In this document: positions 26,124-35,274 of the stretch, piece by piece
Layout: each line of letters opens with the position of its first letter
Numbering within the stretch: position 1 is the stretch's first letter
DNA from: Pedobacter jejuensis
GTDB taxonomy: Bacteria > Bacteroidota > Bacteroidia > Sphingobacteriales > Sphingobacteriaceae
Length of the DNA: 64,000 nt
Assembly: GCF_003725795.1 (NCBI RefSeq)
Contig: NZ_RBEE01000004.1
Location: forward strand, 1-64,000
Direction of reading: 5' to 3'
Position numbers and translations under genes: made by a program
The notes under the pieces: model-generated
Told to the model about the DNA's origin: nothing
The model's input: only the letters and a program-made list of their open reading frames with translations
Database searches by the model: none

Positions 26124-26921
26124 TTAATAAAACATTTTTTGAAACTCAAAGAAATATTGAACGGCTTTAACCAATCTACTTCCATACCAGCTAAACATTT
26201 CGCCATCAACTAAAATAATTTTTGCATTGGGCATGGCAGTTTGAATTTCAGTGATATGCTTTTCATTAAAGGGATAAGGTTCTGAAGAAAGCAAAATCAT
26301 ATCGCAATTTAAAGTCTGTAGTGTTTCTAAAGTAATTTCGGGGTAACGTTCTACATCAATAACGTTTGTCATTCCATTGGTTAACAAGATATCATCAATA
26401 AATGTATTCTTACCCGCAGCCATGTAGGGTTTACGCCAGATGAGGTAAGCTACCTTTTTATCAATACGATGTTGAGCTGCCAACGTTTTTAAATCGCTAA
26501 AACCCGCCGAAATAAGATGATTGAGATATCCCGCCTCGGGTTGCCTGTCAACCAGCTCTCCTATTTGGGTAATGATTTTCATAGCATCGTTCAAAGTATA
26601 AATATCACTCATCCAAACAGGGAAATGTTCGGCTAGTTCTTCAATATCGCTTTGTGTATTTTCCTCCTTATTGCCAATAATTAAATCGGGTTTTAACTCT
26701 TTTATTAAATCGATATTGAGTTTTTTAGTACCCCCAACTTTGGTCCTACTGGCAAATTTCTCTATCGGGTGAATGCAAAACTTGGTTAAGCCGATGATTT
26801 CTTTATCCAAGCCCAAATCAAAAAGTAGTTCGGTTTGAGAGGGCACAACAGATATAATCCGTTTTGGCGGAAAATTTATGGTTACTTCCCTACCCATTTG
26901 GTCGGTAAAAGATTTTTGCAT
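26124..26921 (-). CDS. BtuF-like helical-backbone metal receptor, no signal peptide
   Basis: A 265-residue substrate-binding protein of the cobalamin/iron-siderophore class (PRIISVVPSQTELLFDLGLDKEIIG at the N-lobe; the long backbone helix and C-lobe WRKPYMAAGKNTFIDDIL). The N-terminus MQKSFTDQMGREVTINFPP starts the fold directly, with no signal or lipobox, so the protein appears cytosolic. No permease or ATPase of a BtuCD type is adjacent. Such unsignalled members are known in this phylum as 'helical backbone metal receptor' proteins. A TAACTTTG at 26926-26933 sits unusually close to the start, hinting at a very short leader or a start at Met9. Confidence 0.78.
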   Translation of the reverse strand: MQKSFTDQMGREVTINFPPKRIISVVPSQTELLFDLGLDKEIIGLTKFCIHPIEKFASRTKVGGTKKLNIDLIKELKPDLIIGNKEENTQSDIEELAEHFPVWMSDIYTLNDAMKIITQIGELVDRQPEAGYLNHLISAGFSDLKTLAAQHRIDKKVAYLIWRKPYMAAGKNTFIDDILLTNGMTNVIDVERYPEITLETLQTLNCDMILLSSEPYPFNEKHITEIQTAMPNAKIILVDGEMFSWYGSRLVKAVQYFFEFQKMFY

Positions 26922-27080
26922 GAAGCAAAGTTAGTTGGATTTTTGGTTTTTTAGATTTTTGGTTTTTTGGATACCAAACTAACTATTGGTTAAGTCAAAA
27001 AAGCTTTTTTGATGCAAATATTCATCCACAACTAGAGACAAATACATACCCAAAAAACCAAACAACAAAAAACTAATCAA

Positions 27081-27758
27081 CTAAATCGCAACATCATCTT
27101 TCACAACGCCATCGGCAATGTGCAGAATTCTGCTACCAAACTGTGCGTTTTTCTCTGAATGCGTAACTTGGATAATGGTTATGCCATCTTCTTTGTTTAG
27201 TTTTTGAAATAGCAGCATAATTTCTTCGGCTTATGCAGATTGTAAGTTTCCGGTAGGTTCATCAGCAAGAATAATAGATGGTTGAGCAGCTAATGCTCTG
27301 GCAATACCAACCAATTGCTGTTGTCCGCCCGATAATTGATTCGGAAACAAATCCTTTTTTGCTACAATGTTAAACCTGTCGAGCAAATCGGCTATTCGGC
27401 TTTTACGTTCTGAACCACCAATCTTCTTATATAACAAAGGTGCTTCGATGTTTTCATAAACCGTCATTTCATCAATTAAATGGTATGCCTGAAACACAAA
27501 ACCAATGTGGTTGCGATACAGTTCAATTCGTTTGCGCTCGTTCAGGCTAGTTACATCTTCACCTAAAAATTCGTAGGTACCGTAAGTGGGTTCTTCTAAC
27601 ATGCCTAAAATATTAAGCAATGTAGATTTCCCGGCACCGGATGGACCCATAATCGAAACAAATTCTCCTTGTTTAATGGTTGTAGTTACATGGCGCAAAA
27701 CGTAATTTTTGACACCTTTATTGGCGTAATATTTTTCTATGTTTTTTAGTTCTATCAT
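27081..27758 (-). pseudogene. ABC transporter ATPase with internal nonsense codon
   Basis: A MacB/LolD-type ATPase of about 225 codons interrupted by TAA at 27231-27233. The first 175 residues carry Walker [10 protein letters not shown], the Q-loop region, the signature LSGGQQQLVGIARAL and Walker B ILADEPTGN. After the stop the same frame continues AEEIMLLFQKLNKEDGITI then IQVTHSEKN with the H-loop, ending at TAG 27081-27083. The D-loop reads GNLQS rather than GNLDS and the signature has Leu for the usual Arg, extra signs of decay. It lies at the tail of the five-permease cluster; an intact ATPase sits at 40388. A truncated product would lack the H-loop and could not be a normal ATPase. Confidence 0.85.
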
Positions 27759-27773
27759 TTTTATTAGGGTATA

Positions 27774-27835
27774 AGGTTTAGGGTGAAAGGCTTAGGGTTT
27801 TGACGTATTAACCTTACGCCTTTTACCCTAAGCCT
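27774..27835. repeat. Intergenic hairpin after permease 5
   Basis: AGGTTTAGGGTGAAAGGC (27774-27791) pairs with GCCTTTTACCCTAAGCCT (27818-27835); 18-base arms with two G-T-compatible mismatches, between the last permease and the broken ATPase. Related words occur at 40336-40382. Confidence 0.7.
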
Positions 27836-27842
27836 CAAACCA

Positions 27843-30263
27843 TTATTCATATTTAAGTGCATTTACAGGATTGGTAACCGCAGCTTTTCTGGCTTGAATA
27901 CTAACGGTTAAAACAGCTATAACTATCGATGTTAGGGTAGCAATAATAAATGGAACTACCGCCATATCAATTCTGTAAGCGAAACCTTCGAGCCATTTTT
28001 TTATTAAAATATAAGCGATTGGCCAACTAATGATGTTTGCTGCAAGTACCAATAATAGGAATGACTTATTAAGTAGGTTCACAATCTGTATGTTTGATGC
28101 GCCCAGAACTTTCCGCACTGCAATTTCTTTTGTTCTTCGTTTTGCCACAAATGTAGAAAGTGCAAATAAACCTAATAAAGATAATGAAACCGAAATTATG
28201 CTAAATAACATTACCATATTGATAAATCGGTTATTGTTATCCATTACATTAGAAAATGCGTCATCCATTGTTTCATATTCTAAAGGATAGTTAGGATATA
28301 ACTTTTTCCATTCCACATTAATTTTATCAATGGTTGCAGCGATATTATCGGTATTAAATCTAACAAGCAGATTATTAGTGTTTGATGTGCCACCTAGATT
28401 AGTTACTTTGTAAATTGTAGGCAATACCACTTTATCAAATCCCTCATTGTGGTAATCTTTAATTACCCCAACGATTTGAAAAACCAGATTTTTATCATCC
28501 CGTTTGAGGTAATAATTTTCACCAATAACTTGTTTACCAAAACTTTTAGCTGCAGTTTCATTAATGACAATACTATTAATGGTATCTTGTTTATATGCTC
28601 CGGAGAAGATTCTACCCTTTACAACCTGTACCCCTAAAGCTGGCAAAGCATCCATTGAAACGGTAACTGAATTAAAATTAAGCTTTGTGTTTTTATAATA
28701 ACCCGATTCAGATACATTAAAAACGTTACCCATCACTTGTGTGCTGGTGCCCACGTATTGTACACCAGGGATGGTTCTCAACCGTTCGGCTAATTTAGCA
28801 TCATAATTGGATTTAATATTGATGAGTTGTCCGCGTTGAAATCCTAAATCTTTATTGCTGATAAACTTAGTTTGAAGGTGCATTACACCAATAGCTATGA
28901 TAAATGTAACCGAGATTACAAATTGGAAGACAACCAATACGTTTCGCAATGCTATTCCTCTTAAACCGTTTTCATAATTTCCTTTTAAAACCGAAACCGG
29001 ATTATAATTGGATAAAATCCATGCGGGATAATAACCAGCTAAAAGCGTGACAATGATGAATAATCCAACCAATTCGCTAAGTGTGGTTAGCAATTGTGCA
29101 TTGTGCCAGAAACTGAGTTGAACATTAAAATGAGCATTAAATAAAGGCAAAACTACTTCGACTAAAACGATAGATAGAAATAATGCTGAAACACTTTGTA
29201 ATGCAGATTCTATTAAAAACTGACTAATCAGCTGGGCTTTATAGGAACCTAAAACTTTTTTCACGCCAACTTCTTTTGCCCTTTGAACAGATTGCGCAGT
29301 GGCCAAATTAACAAAGTTGATAATTGAAATGACCAATAAAAAAACCGAGATGCCTACAATTGGCTTAAGTTTCTCTACCCAACTGGTTTGAAAAGGGGGA
29401 TTTGCATGTACATTGGCAATTGAGACAGCCTTTAATCCAGGGCGCTTTCCATCTTTATAATATTCTTTAAAATTAATTTTTCTTTGAGAGAATGATAGTT
29501 TTTTATGCTCGAGATATACCCTTTGCAAATTACTGTTCAGCTGTGCAGTGTCCGTTGTATTAAATTTTGCATACACCTGGCAATAATGAAAATTACTTGC
29601 ATTGTTAGGTAAAGCATCTTCTTCACCAGTTCTCATTAAAGCATTAAATTTTACAGTTTGCGGGGTTTTTGGTTCTGCTACTACACCGGTAATGGTCAAA
29701 TCCTGTCCAACATCATCTCGCCACATTACAACTTTAATTACCTTACCAAGCACTTTATCTGTACCAAAAAGTTTTTTCGCAAGGCTTTCTTTCAGTACGA
29801 CCGATCTTACATTTTTAAGCGCAGTTTGCTCATCGCCTTGAATAAAATCATAGTGAAATACCTGAAAAAAACTGCTATCAGCATCTTTCATTTTGCTTAC
29901 TACAATTGGATTGGCATTTGCTATTTTAACAGAAAACCCTTTAATAAAATCCCAATCAGGTTGCACCCTTGTAGCGGCAATGGTGTTGGGTATTTTATTT
30001 CGCAATAAATTGGCAATACGACTGTCTTGCGTATCCTGCCAATGCTCTTTGTTATCGGGCGTGAAGAAATCGTGTCGTTCTCTGATTTGGTAAACATTTT
30101 CTAAATCAGGAGTCCATGTATCATAACTTTCTTCGTAATTGATATATAAAAGCATCAACACAAAAGCCGTTAAACCAAGGGCTAAGCCTCCAATATTAAT
30201 GGCTGCATACACTTTGTTTTTCCAAAGGTTTCGCCAAGCGATTTTTAAATTTAGTTTAAACAT
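27843..30263 (-). CDS. MacB/FtsX-type ABC permease 5 of 5
   Basis: An 806-residue permease of the double-length MacB type common in this phylum. Layout: conserved cytoplasmic start MFKLNLKIAWRNLWKNK, helix 1 (about 20-42), a periplasmic MacB-like core (about 45-285), FtsX bundle (about 290-425 with the RAKEVGVKKVLGSYK loop), another helix near 435-455, a second periplasmic core, and a C-terminal FtsX bundle (RRTKEIAVRKVLGASN) ending NPVNALKYE. It is the last permease in the row, with the broken ATPase 84 bases beyond. Such proteins export peptides, lipids or drugs or do mechanical work; the substrate is unknown. Confidence 0.9.
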   Translation of the reverse strand: MFKLNLKIAWRNLWKNKVYAAINIGGLALGLTAFVLMLLYINYEESYDTWTPDLENVYQIRERHDFFTPDNKEHWQDTQDSRIANLLRNKIPNTIAATRVQPDWDFIKGFSVKIANANPIVVSKMKDADSSFFQVFHYDFIQGDEQTALKNVRSVVLKESLAKKLFGTDKVLGKVIKVVMWRDDVGQDLTITGVVAEPKTPQTVKFNALMRTGEEDALPNNASNFHYCQVYAKFNTTDTAQLNSNLQRVYLEHKKLSFSQRKINFKEYYKDGKRPGLKAVSIANVHANPPFQTSWVEKLKPIVGISVFLLVISIINFVNLATAQSVQRAKEVGVKKVLGSYKAQLISQFLIESALQSVSALFLSIVLVEVVLPLFNAHFNVQLSFWHNAQLLTTLSELVGLFIIVTLLAGYYPAWILSNYNPVSVLKGNYENGLRGIALRNVLVVFQFVISVTFIIAIGVMHLQTKFISNKDLGFQRGQLINIKSNYDAKLAERLRTIPGVQYVGTSTQVMGNVFNVSESGYYKNTKLNFNSVTVSMDALPALGVQVVKGRIFSGAYKQDTINSIVINETAAKSFGKQVIGENYYLKRDDKNLVFQIVGVIKDYHNEGFDKVVLPTIYKVTNLGGTSNTNNLLVRFNTDNIAATIDKINVEWKKLYPNYPLEYETMDDAFSNVMDNNNRFINMVMLFSIISVSLSLLGLFALSTFVAKRRTKEIAVRKVLGASNIQIVNLLNKSFLLLVLAANIISWPIAYILIKKWLEGFAYRIDMAVVPFIIATLTSIVIAVLTVSIQARKAAVTNPVNALKYE

Positions 30264-30283
30264 AGTCGGGTTGTGGGTTATCA

Positions 30284-30333
30284 GTTACCTGTTATGAGTC
30301 CAGACTTATAACTGGCAACCCGTAACTGGTAAC
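30284..30333. repeat. Permease-gap hairpin, copy a
   Basis: GTTACCTGTTATG (30284-30296) pairs with CGTAACTGGTAAC (30321-30333), with an inner CCAG/CTGG pair. The same ~70-base element occurs at 32760 and 37671, each time just upstream of a permease gene. Confidence 0.75.
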
Positions 30334-30340
30334 TTATTGA

Positions 30341-32740
30341 TTATTCATATTTAAGTGCATCAATGGTATTGGCATTTGCAGCTTTAAACGAACGTATGCT
30401 GACCGTGATTAAAGTGATAACCATTGAGATTATCATGGCCAATGCAAAAGGCCAAATGCTAATCTCTATCCGATAAGTAAATGTTGAAAGCCACTTAGAT
30501 ATAAACAGATATGCTAAAGGCCAGGCAACCAGATTGGCGATAAAGACCATTATTAAAAATGAACCATTTAACATTCTTACTAGCTCGATTGTAGAGGCGC
30601 CCAAAACCTTTCGTATGGCAACTTCTTTAGTTCTTTGTGTGGCGACGAATGATATTAAACCGAATAAGCCGATAAAGGAAATGAAGATAATTACACCTGC
30701 AAAAACTTTAAATAGAACGCCCATCACCCGTTCAGTTTCGTAATACTGACTGATATCGTCATCTACAAAAGATGCCGAGTAAAAGTTTTCAGGAAAAGTA
30801 TCGTTCCAGATTTTTTCTATTTTAGGCATAACAGCAAGAATCTGTTTGCTATCCATTTTTACAGCTAAATTTCTATAATTCTCTTTTACAGTTGTAATAA
30901 GAACGGGTGAAATCGGCTCGTGCAAACTCAAGTTGTTAAAATCTTTTACAACACCAACTAAAGTGCCCTCTTTGTCCCATATTCTGATTTTCTTGCCTAA
31001 AGCATCGTTAAAATTAACAACGTTTAATTTTTTTAATGCAGTTTCATTCACCACAATTTCTCTAATTGTATCGCTTTTCGAAAAGCCTCTTCCTGCTGCA
31101 AATGTTAAACCGAAAGTTTTAAAATAATTTTCATCTGCTACCTTTGTATTCACTTGAAAATTAGCCTTTTCTGTACCATTGTACCTAAAATTACTTTCGT
31201 TGTTATTGCTTGAAGAAGGAGGATTTCTACAAAAGCTAGTCGACAAAACGCCAGGAATTTTCGAAACTCTTTCTTGTAAAATTTGGTATTTCAATAAACT
31301 TAAACTATCATTTCTAACGCTTACCATTGCAATTGCCGATGGGTTGAAACCTAGTGGTTTCTCTCTCATGTAGTTCATTTGCTTAAGTACCACAAGTGTT
31401 CCAATAATTAAAATTACCGTTATAGAAAATTGAACTACCACCAATACTTTGCGCAAACCTAAACCGCCAGCGTTTGCCGAAATCTTGTTTTTTATCGCCA
31501 AAGCTGGACTAAAACCCGACATGACCATAGCTGGATAGAACCCTGCAAGAAAACTTACAACTATTACCAATACCACAATAAATACAAGGATAATTGGATG
31601 GCTAATGATGCTGAAAGAAATATTATCCTGGAATAAACTTCTCATTCCTGGTAATGCAATCTCTGTTAAAACGCAAGCAATAAGTAAGGCAAGTACGCTT
31701 ATCGTTAAGGTTTCTGTAAGAAATTGAAATACCAATTGCTTTCTTAAACTGCCCATTACTTTGCGAACGCCAACTTCTTTACTTCTACTTACGGCTTGTG
31801 CTGTAGCCAGATTTATAAAATTGATACATGCCGTTAACAATAAAAAAGCACCAATAATAGCTAAACCATAAAGTTCCTTTTTAGGCATGGTTCTGTTAGC
31901 AAAATTTCCTAAGTTTTCATTATAATGAACATCAGTTAGCGCTTGTGCACTAATTTCTTCCTTACCTGAATTATCTTTTTGAAAATATTTCTCCGAAAAT
32001 TTCGGTAATATAGAGCGTATCTCATCAATTGAAACACTTGGTTTTAAAAGAAAATAACACTCATCATTTGAGGATGTATTACCCCAACTATTAAAATTTT
32101 CGTTTTTATAATTTTTAAACGTTTGATAAGAAACAACAATATTCAAGGGGAAAGATGAATTATCAGGTATATCTTTCAAAATTCCAGAAACCGTAAAATT
32201 ATCCCTATTTTGGTAATTTATAGTTTTGCCAACAGCCTTGTTCCAGTCTCCAAACAATTTATTGGCCATCTCCTGAGATAAGACTACTGTATTTGGTTGG
32301 GTAAGCGATTGATTTGGATTTCCTTCCAACCACTCGAAATTCATAATTTGAAAAAATTCTGGTTCAGCATAAAACACATCTTCTTGAACCTTTATCCTTT
32401 CCTTTCCGGCATCATCTTTAACTTTTATTACTCCACCATCTTGACGGATAGAACCAACTTTTTCCACCTGATTTTTGAAATCATTTCTAAAAGCGGCAGG
32501 CGTTGGTTTTGGCACACCTTGCGATTCAGCAAAACCATCAGCTGATGTCCAATTTGTAGTTAAACGATAAATTCTATCTTCATTCTTAAAACCCTCATCA
32601 AAACTCATTTGATAGCGGATAAAAATGAATATTAGAATACAACTGGCCATACCTATGGAAAGCCCTAGAATGTTGATGAATGTGTATCCCTTGTTTTTCC
32701 AAAGGTTTCGCCAGGCGATTTTGAGGTTGAGTTTGAACAT
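30341..32740 (-). CDS. MacB/FtsX-type ABC permease 4 of 5
   Basis: A 799-residue paralogue with the same plan: MFKLNLKIAWRNLWKNK start, helix 1, periplasmic core, FtsX bundle with RSKEVGVRKVMGSLR, middle helix (RKVLVVVQFSITVILIIGT), second periplasmic core, and C-terminal bundle with RTKEVAIRKVLGAS ending NTIDALKYE. The final motif differs slightly from the NPVDALKYE of its neighbours. Gaps to both neighbours are under 80 bases, so read-through from the upstream genes is likely. Confidence 0.9.
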   Translation of the reverse strand: MFKLNLKIAWRNLWKNKGYTFINILGLSIGMASCILIFIFIRYQMSFDEGFKNEDRIYRLTTNWTSADGFAESQGVPKPTPAAFRNDFKNQVEKVGSIRQDGGVIKVKDDAGKERIKVQEDVFYAEPEFFQIMNFEWLEGNPNQSLTQPNTVVLSQEMANKLFGDWNKAVGKTINYQNRDNFTVSGILKDIPDNSSFPLNIVVSYQTFKNYKNENFNSWGNTSSNDECYFLLKPSVSIDEIRSILPKFSEKYFQKDNSGKEEISAQALTDVHYNENLGNFANRTMPKKELYGLAIIGAFLLLTACINFINLATAQAVSRSKEVGVRKVMGSLRKQLVFQFLTETLTISVLALLIACVLTEIALPGMRSLFQDNISFSIISHPIILVFIVVLVIVVSFLAGFYPAMVMSGFSPALAIKNKISANAGGLGLRKVLVVVQFSITVILIIGTLVVLKQMNYMREKPLGFNPSAIAMVSVRNDSLSLLKYQILQERVSKIPGVLSTSFCRNPPSSSNNNESNFRYNGTEKANFQVNTKVADENYFKTFGLTFAAGRGFSKSDTIREIVVNETALKKLNVVNFNDALGKKIRIWDKEGTLVGVVKDFNNLSLHEPISPVLITTVKENYRNLAVKMDSKQILAVMPKIEKIWNDTFPENFYSASFVDDDISQYYETERVMGVLFKVFAGVIIFISFIGLFGLISFVATQRTKEVAIRKVLGASTIELVRMLNGSFLIMVFIANLVAWPLAYLFISKWLSTFTYRIEISIWPFALAMIISMVITLITVSIRSFKAANANTIDALKYE

Positions 32741-32759
32741 AGTGAGGTTGTGGGTTATC

Positions 32760-32809
32760 AGTTACCTGTTACGAGTCCAGACTTTCAACTGGCAATCCGT
32801 AACTGGTAA
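32760..32809. repeat. Permease-gap hairpin, copy b
   Basis: GTTACCTGTTACG (32760-32772) and CGTAACTGGTAAC (32797-32809) pair with a single mismatch; CCAG/CTGG lies inside the loop. Same family as copies at 30284 and 37671. Confidence 0.78.
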
Positions 32810-32816
32810 CTTTTGT

Positions 32817-35195
32817 CTATTCGTATTTAAGCGCATCAACAGGGTTTGCTTTAGCAGTTTTGTATGCCTGAAAACTTACCGTAATCAAAGCCATTAATAA
32901 TGTACTAATTGCGGCTAGTGGCATAATCCACCAAGTTATCTCGGTATGGAATTCAAAATTATTTAACCATTTTTCCATAGCATAATAACTTATTGGAATA
33001 GCAATTACGATGGCAACGCCAATCATTTTAATAAAAGAAAGCGACAACAATTGCATTAAACTTGCAACCGATGCACCGAGTACTTTACGTACACCGAATT
33101 CTTTCGTACGCTGCTCGGCACTGTAAGCTACTAAGCCAAAAAGACCCAAGCAGGATACGAAAATTGCTAGTCCGCCGAAAAGGTTAGAAAGAATACCCAG
33201 TGTTTTTTCTGATTTATATTTTTCTTGGTACAAGCTATTTACAAATGTTATTTCAGTAGGATAAGATGGGTTAAATGATTTCGTAATTCGGTTGATGGTT
33301 TCGATGTTGCTTTGTAAATTGTTTGCATTGTTGAGGCGCATAGTAATGGTTCCGGTTTGCCCGGTTGTTAAATAAACAACTTGAGGATTGTTCGATTTAT
33401 AAGGCGAATCCCAAACGTAATCATCAAAAACGCCTATTATATTGGCGTTGGTACCAAAAATGGTTATCTTTTTACCAATTGGATTTTTGTAACCAAAAAC
33501 TTTAGCGGCAGAGGCGCTAACCATAACGCCACTGGTATCGGAAGCAAATTTTTTAGAGAAATCTCTGCCCTCTAATAATTTTATGCCATTGGTTTTAATA
33601 AAATCGTAAGAGGTAGCCACCTGGTTAAACATCACCGTATTTACTGGTTTGGTCATACCATCCCACTTCATATCCATAAAATTACGGCCATGATGAGAAA
33701 GACTAACCGACGATTGGTACATCGAAGTAACGGCACCAGATTTTAGCATTTCAGTTTTGAATAAATCGAATTTGGTTTTTAATTCGCCATCCTGAGGAAT
33801 TTCTACCAATGCATTTAAATCAAAACCAACAGGTTTATTTTTGATGTACTGAATCTGGCGATAAATTACCAGAGTAGAAATAATTAAAACAATTGCGAAA
33901 CAAAACTGCCCAACAACAAGAACTTGTCTTAAACTAACTGATAAAATAGTCTTCGATTTAATTTTTCTCTTTAAAGTTTGAATCGGGTTAAACGCAGATA
34001 AATAGAAGGCTGGATAACTTCCGGCGATTAATCCGGTTGCTAATACGATTCCTAAAATACCAAACCAGCTAGCAGCATTGAAGTACGAAATACCCAAATT
34101 CATGTTTAAAAGTTGGTTGAACGCAGGCAGAGAAACTTCTAACAGTGCAATGGCAAGCACAACTGCAACCAGGGTAAGCACCATAGATTCGGTTAAAAAC
34201 TGAAAAATTAAAGAAGCACGATTTGCACCTATGGTTTTTTTTATGCCAACCTCTTTTGCCCGCTTTTCGGATTTGGCCGTAGCCATATTCATGAAATTGA
34301 TGCAGGCAATTAAAAGAATTCCGAATGCCAAAGCCATAAACAGCCAGATTTGCTCAATGTCGCCACCTACATTTTTACCATTTTCGAACTTGCCATACAA
34401 GTGCAGTTTGCTGGCCTTATATAAAAAATGTGGTTGCGACTGAGGATTTTGTGGCGTATTTGCCTTTACCAATGCTTCAACCTTACGGTTCACCAAGTCA
34501 ATATTTGCATCTGGGTTTAATACAACCATTGTTACGAAACTATAATTGTTCCAATTCAAATCCTTTGCGTTGGCATCAACACTTTCGTAAAAAGACCATG
34601 GCATTAAAAAATCAAATTTGTTGGAACTATTTTCTGGCAAATCTTCAATTACCCCGGTTATGGTTAAATTTTCCATATCCTGATAACGAACTGTCTTATT
34701 TAAAACATCGGTAGAGCCAAATAATGTTTTTGCAGTACTCTTTGTTAAAATAACCGAAAGCGGGTTTTGTAAAGCCGTTTTTGGGTCGCCTGCAACAAAC
34801 TGATAATCGTACATTTTTAGAATATCAGGTTCGGCAAACTTTGAATCTTTTTTAAAGCTATTTTGCCCATTGGCAATTAAACTTTTTTCACCATAATTCA
34901 TTCGGACTACATGTTTTGCTTCAGGTAAGCCTTGTTTTAAAAGCGGACCTAATGCTGTTGTAGAGCCATAAAAAGTTTGAGAAATTTTATTTCCCTCACC
35001 TGGAACATTGGTCATGACCATATAAATATTATCAGAATTTTTAGCTTGTTTATCGAAATTCCACTCGTACGATACGTAGAGCAATAACATTAAACAAGCT
35101 GCAAGGCCAATAGCCAAACCAATTACATTGATGAAAGATGAGGTTTTATTCTTCCAAAGGTTTCGCAAAGCGATTTTAAGATTGAGTTTGAACAT
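32817..35195 (-). CDS. MacB/FtsX-type ABC permease 3 of 5
   Basis: A 792-residue paralogue. It begins MFKLNLKIALRNLWKNK and has the FtsX loops KRAKEVGIKKTIGANRA and RTKEFGVRKVLGASV and the ending NPVDALKYE. The first periplasmic core resembles that of permease 1 (both have the GDPKTAL or GNPERAL type segment and a KLHLYGKFENGKNVGG-like loop), suggesting that 1 and 3 are closest within the row. No signal peptide other than helix 1. Confidence 0.9.
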   Translation of the reverse strand: MFKLNLKIALRNLWKNKTSSFINVIGLAIGLAACLMLLLYVSYEWNFDKQAKNSDNIYMVMTNVPGEGNKISQTFYGSTTALGPLLKQGLPEAKHVVRMNYGEKSLIANGQNSFKKDSKFAEPDILKMYDYQFVAGDPKTALQNPLSVILTKSTAKTLFGSTDVLNKTVRYQDMENLTITGVIEDLPENSSNKFDFLMPWSFYESVDANAKDLNWNNYSFVTMVVLNPDANIDLVNRKVEALVKANTPQNPQSQPHFLYKASKLHLYGKFENGKNVGGDIEQIWLFMALAFGILLIACINFMNMATAKSEKRAKEVGIKKTIGANRASLIFQFLTESMVLTLVAVVLAIALLEVSLPAFNQLLNMNLGISYFNAASWFGILGIVLATGLIAGSYPAFYLSAFNPIQTLKRKIKSKTILSVSLRQVLVVGQFCFAIVLIISTLVIYRQIQYIKNKPVGFDLNALVEIPQDGELKTKFDLFKTEMLKSGAVTSMYQSSVSLSHHGRNFMDMKWDGMTKPVNTVMFNQVATSYDFIKTNGIKLLEGRDFSKKFASDTSGVMVSASAAKVFGYKNPIGKKITIFGTNANIIGVFDDYVWDSPYKSNNPQVVYLTTGQTGTITMRLNNANNLQSNIETINRITKSFNPSYPTEITFVNSLYQEKYKSEKTLGILSNLFGGLAIFVSCLGLFGLVAYSAEQRTKEFGVRKVLGASVASLMQLLSLSFIKMIGVAIVIAIPISYYAMEKWLNNFEFHTEITWWIMPLAAISTLLMALITVSFQAYKTAKANPVDALKYE

Positions 35196-35274
35196 ATTTT
35201 TAGTATCAAGTATTTAGTATCAAGTATCAAGACTTTGCAAAGCGCTTTAGTCTTTGGTCTTTAAGCTTTCAGCT
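35196..35274. repeat. Permease gap with AGTATCAAGTAT and CTTTAGTCTTT words
   Basis: This 79-base gap has direct repeats of AGTATCAAGTATTTAGTATC followed by CTTTGCAAAGCGCTTTAG and TCTTTGGTCTTTAAGCTTTC. The second set of words also occurs at 40195-40257, 44444-44500 and 60918-60975, marking a second dispersed intergenic family. Confidence 0.6.

Noticed and set aside
27228..27236. Possible stop-codon recoding in the broken ATPase and the broken cobA copy.
   Set aside because: One uses TAA and the other TGA, no recoding signal was seen, and both have intact paralogues, so simple nonsense mutation is more likely.
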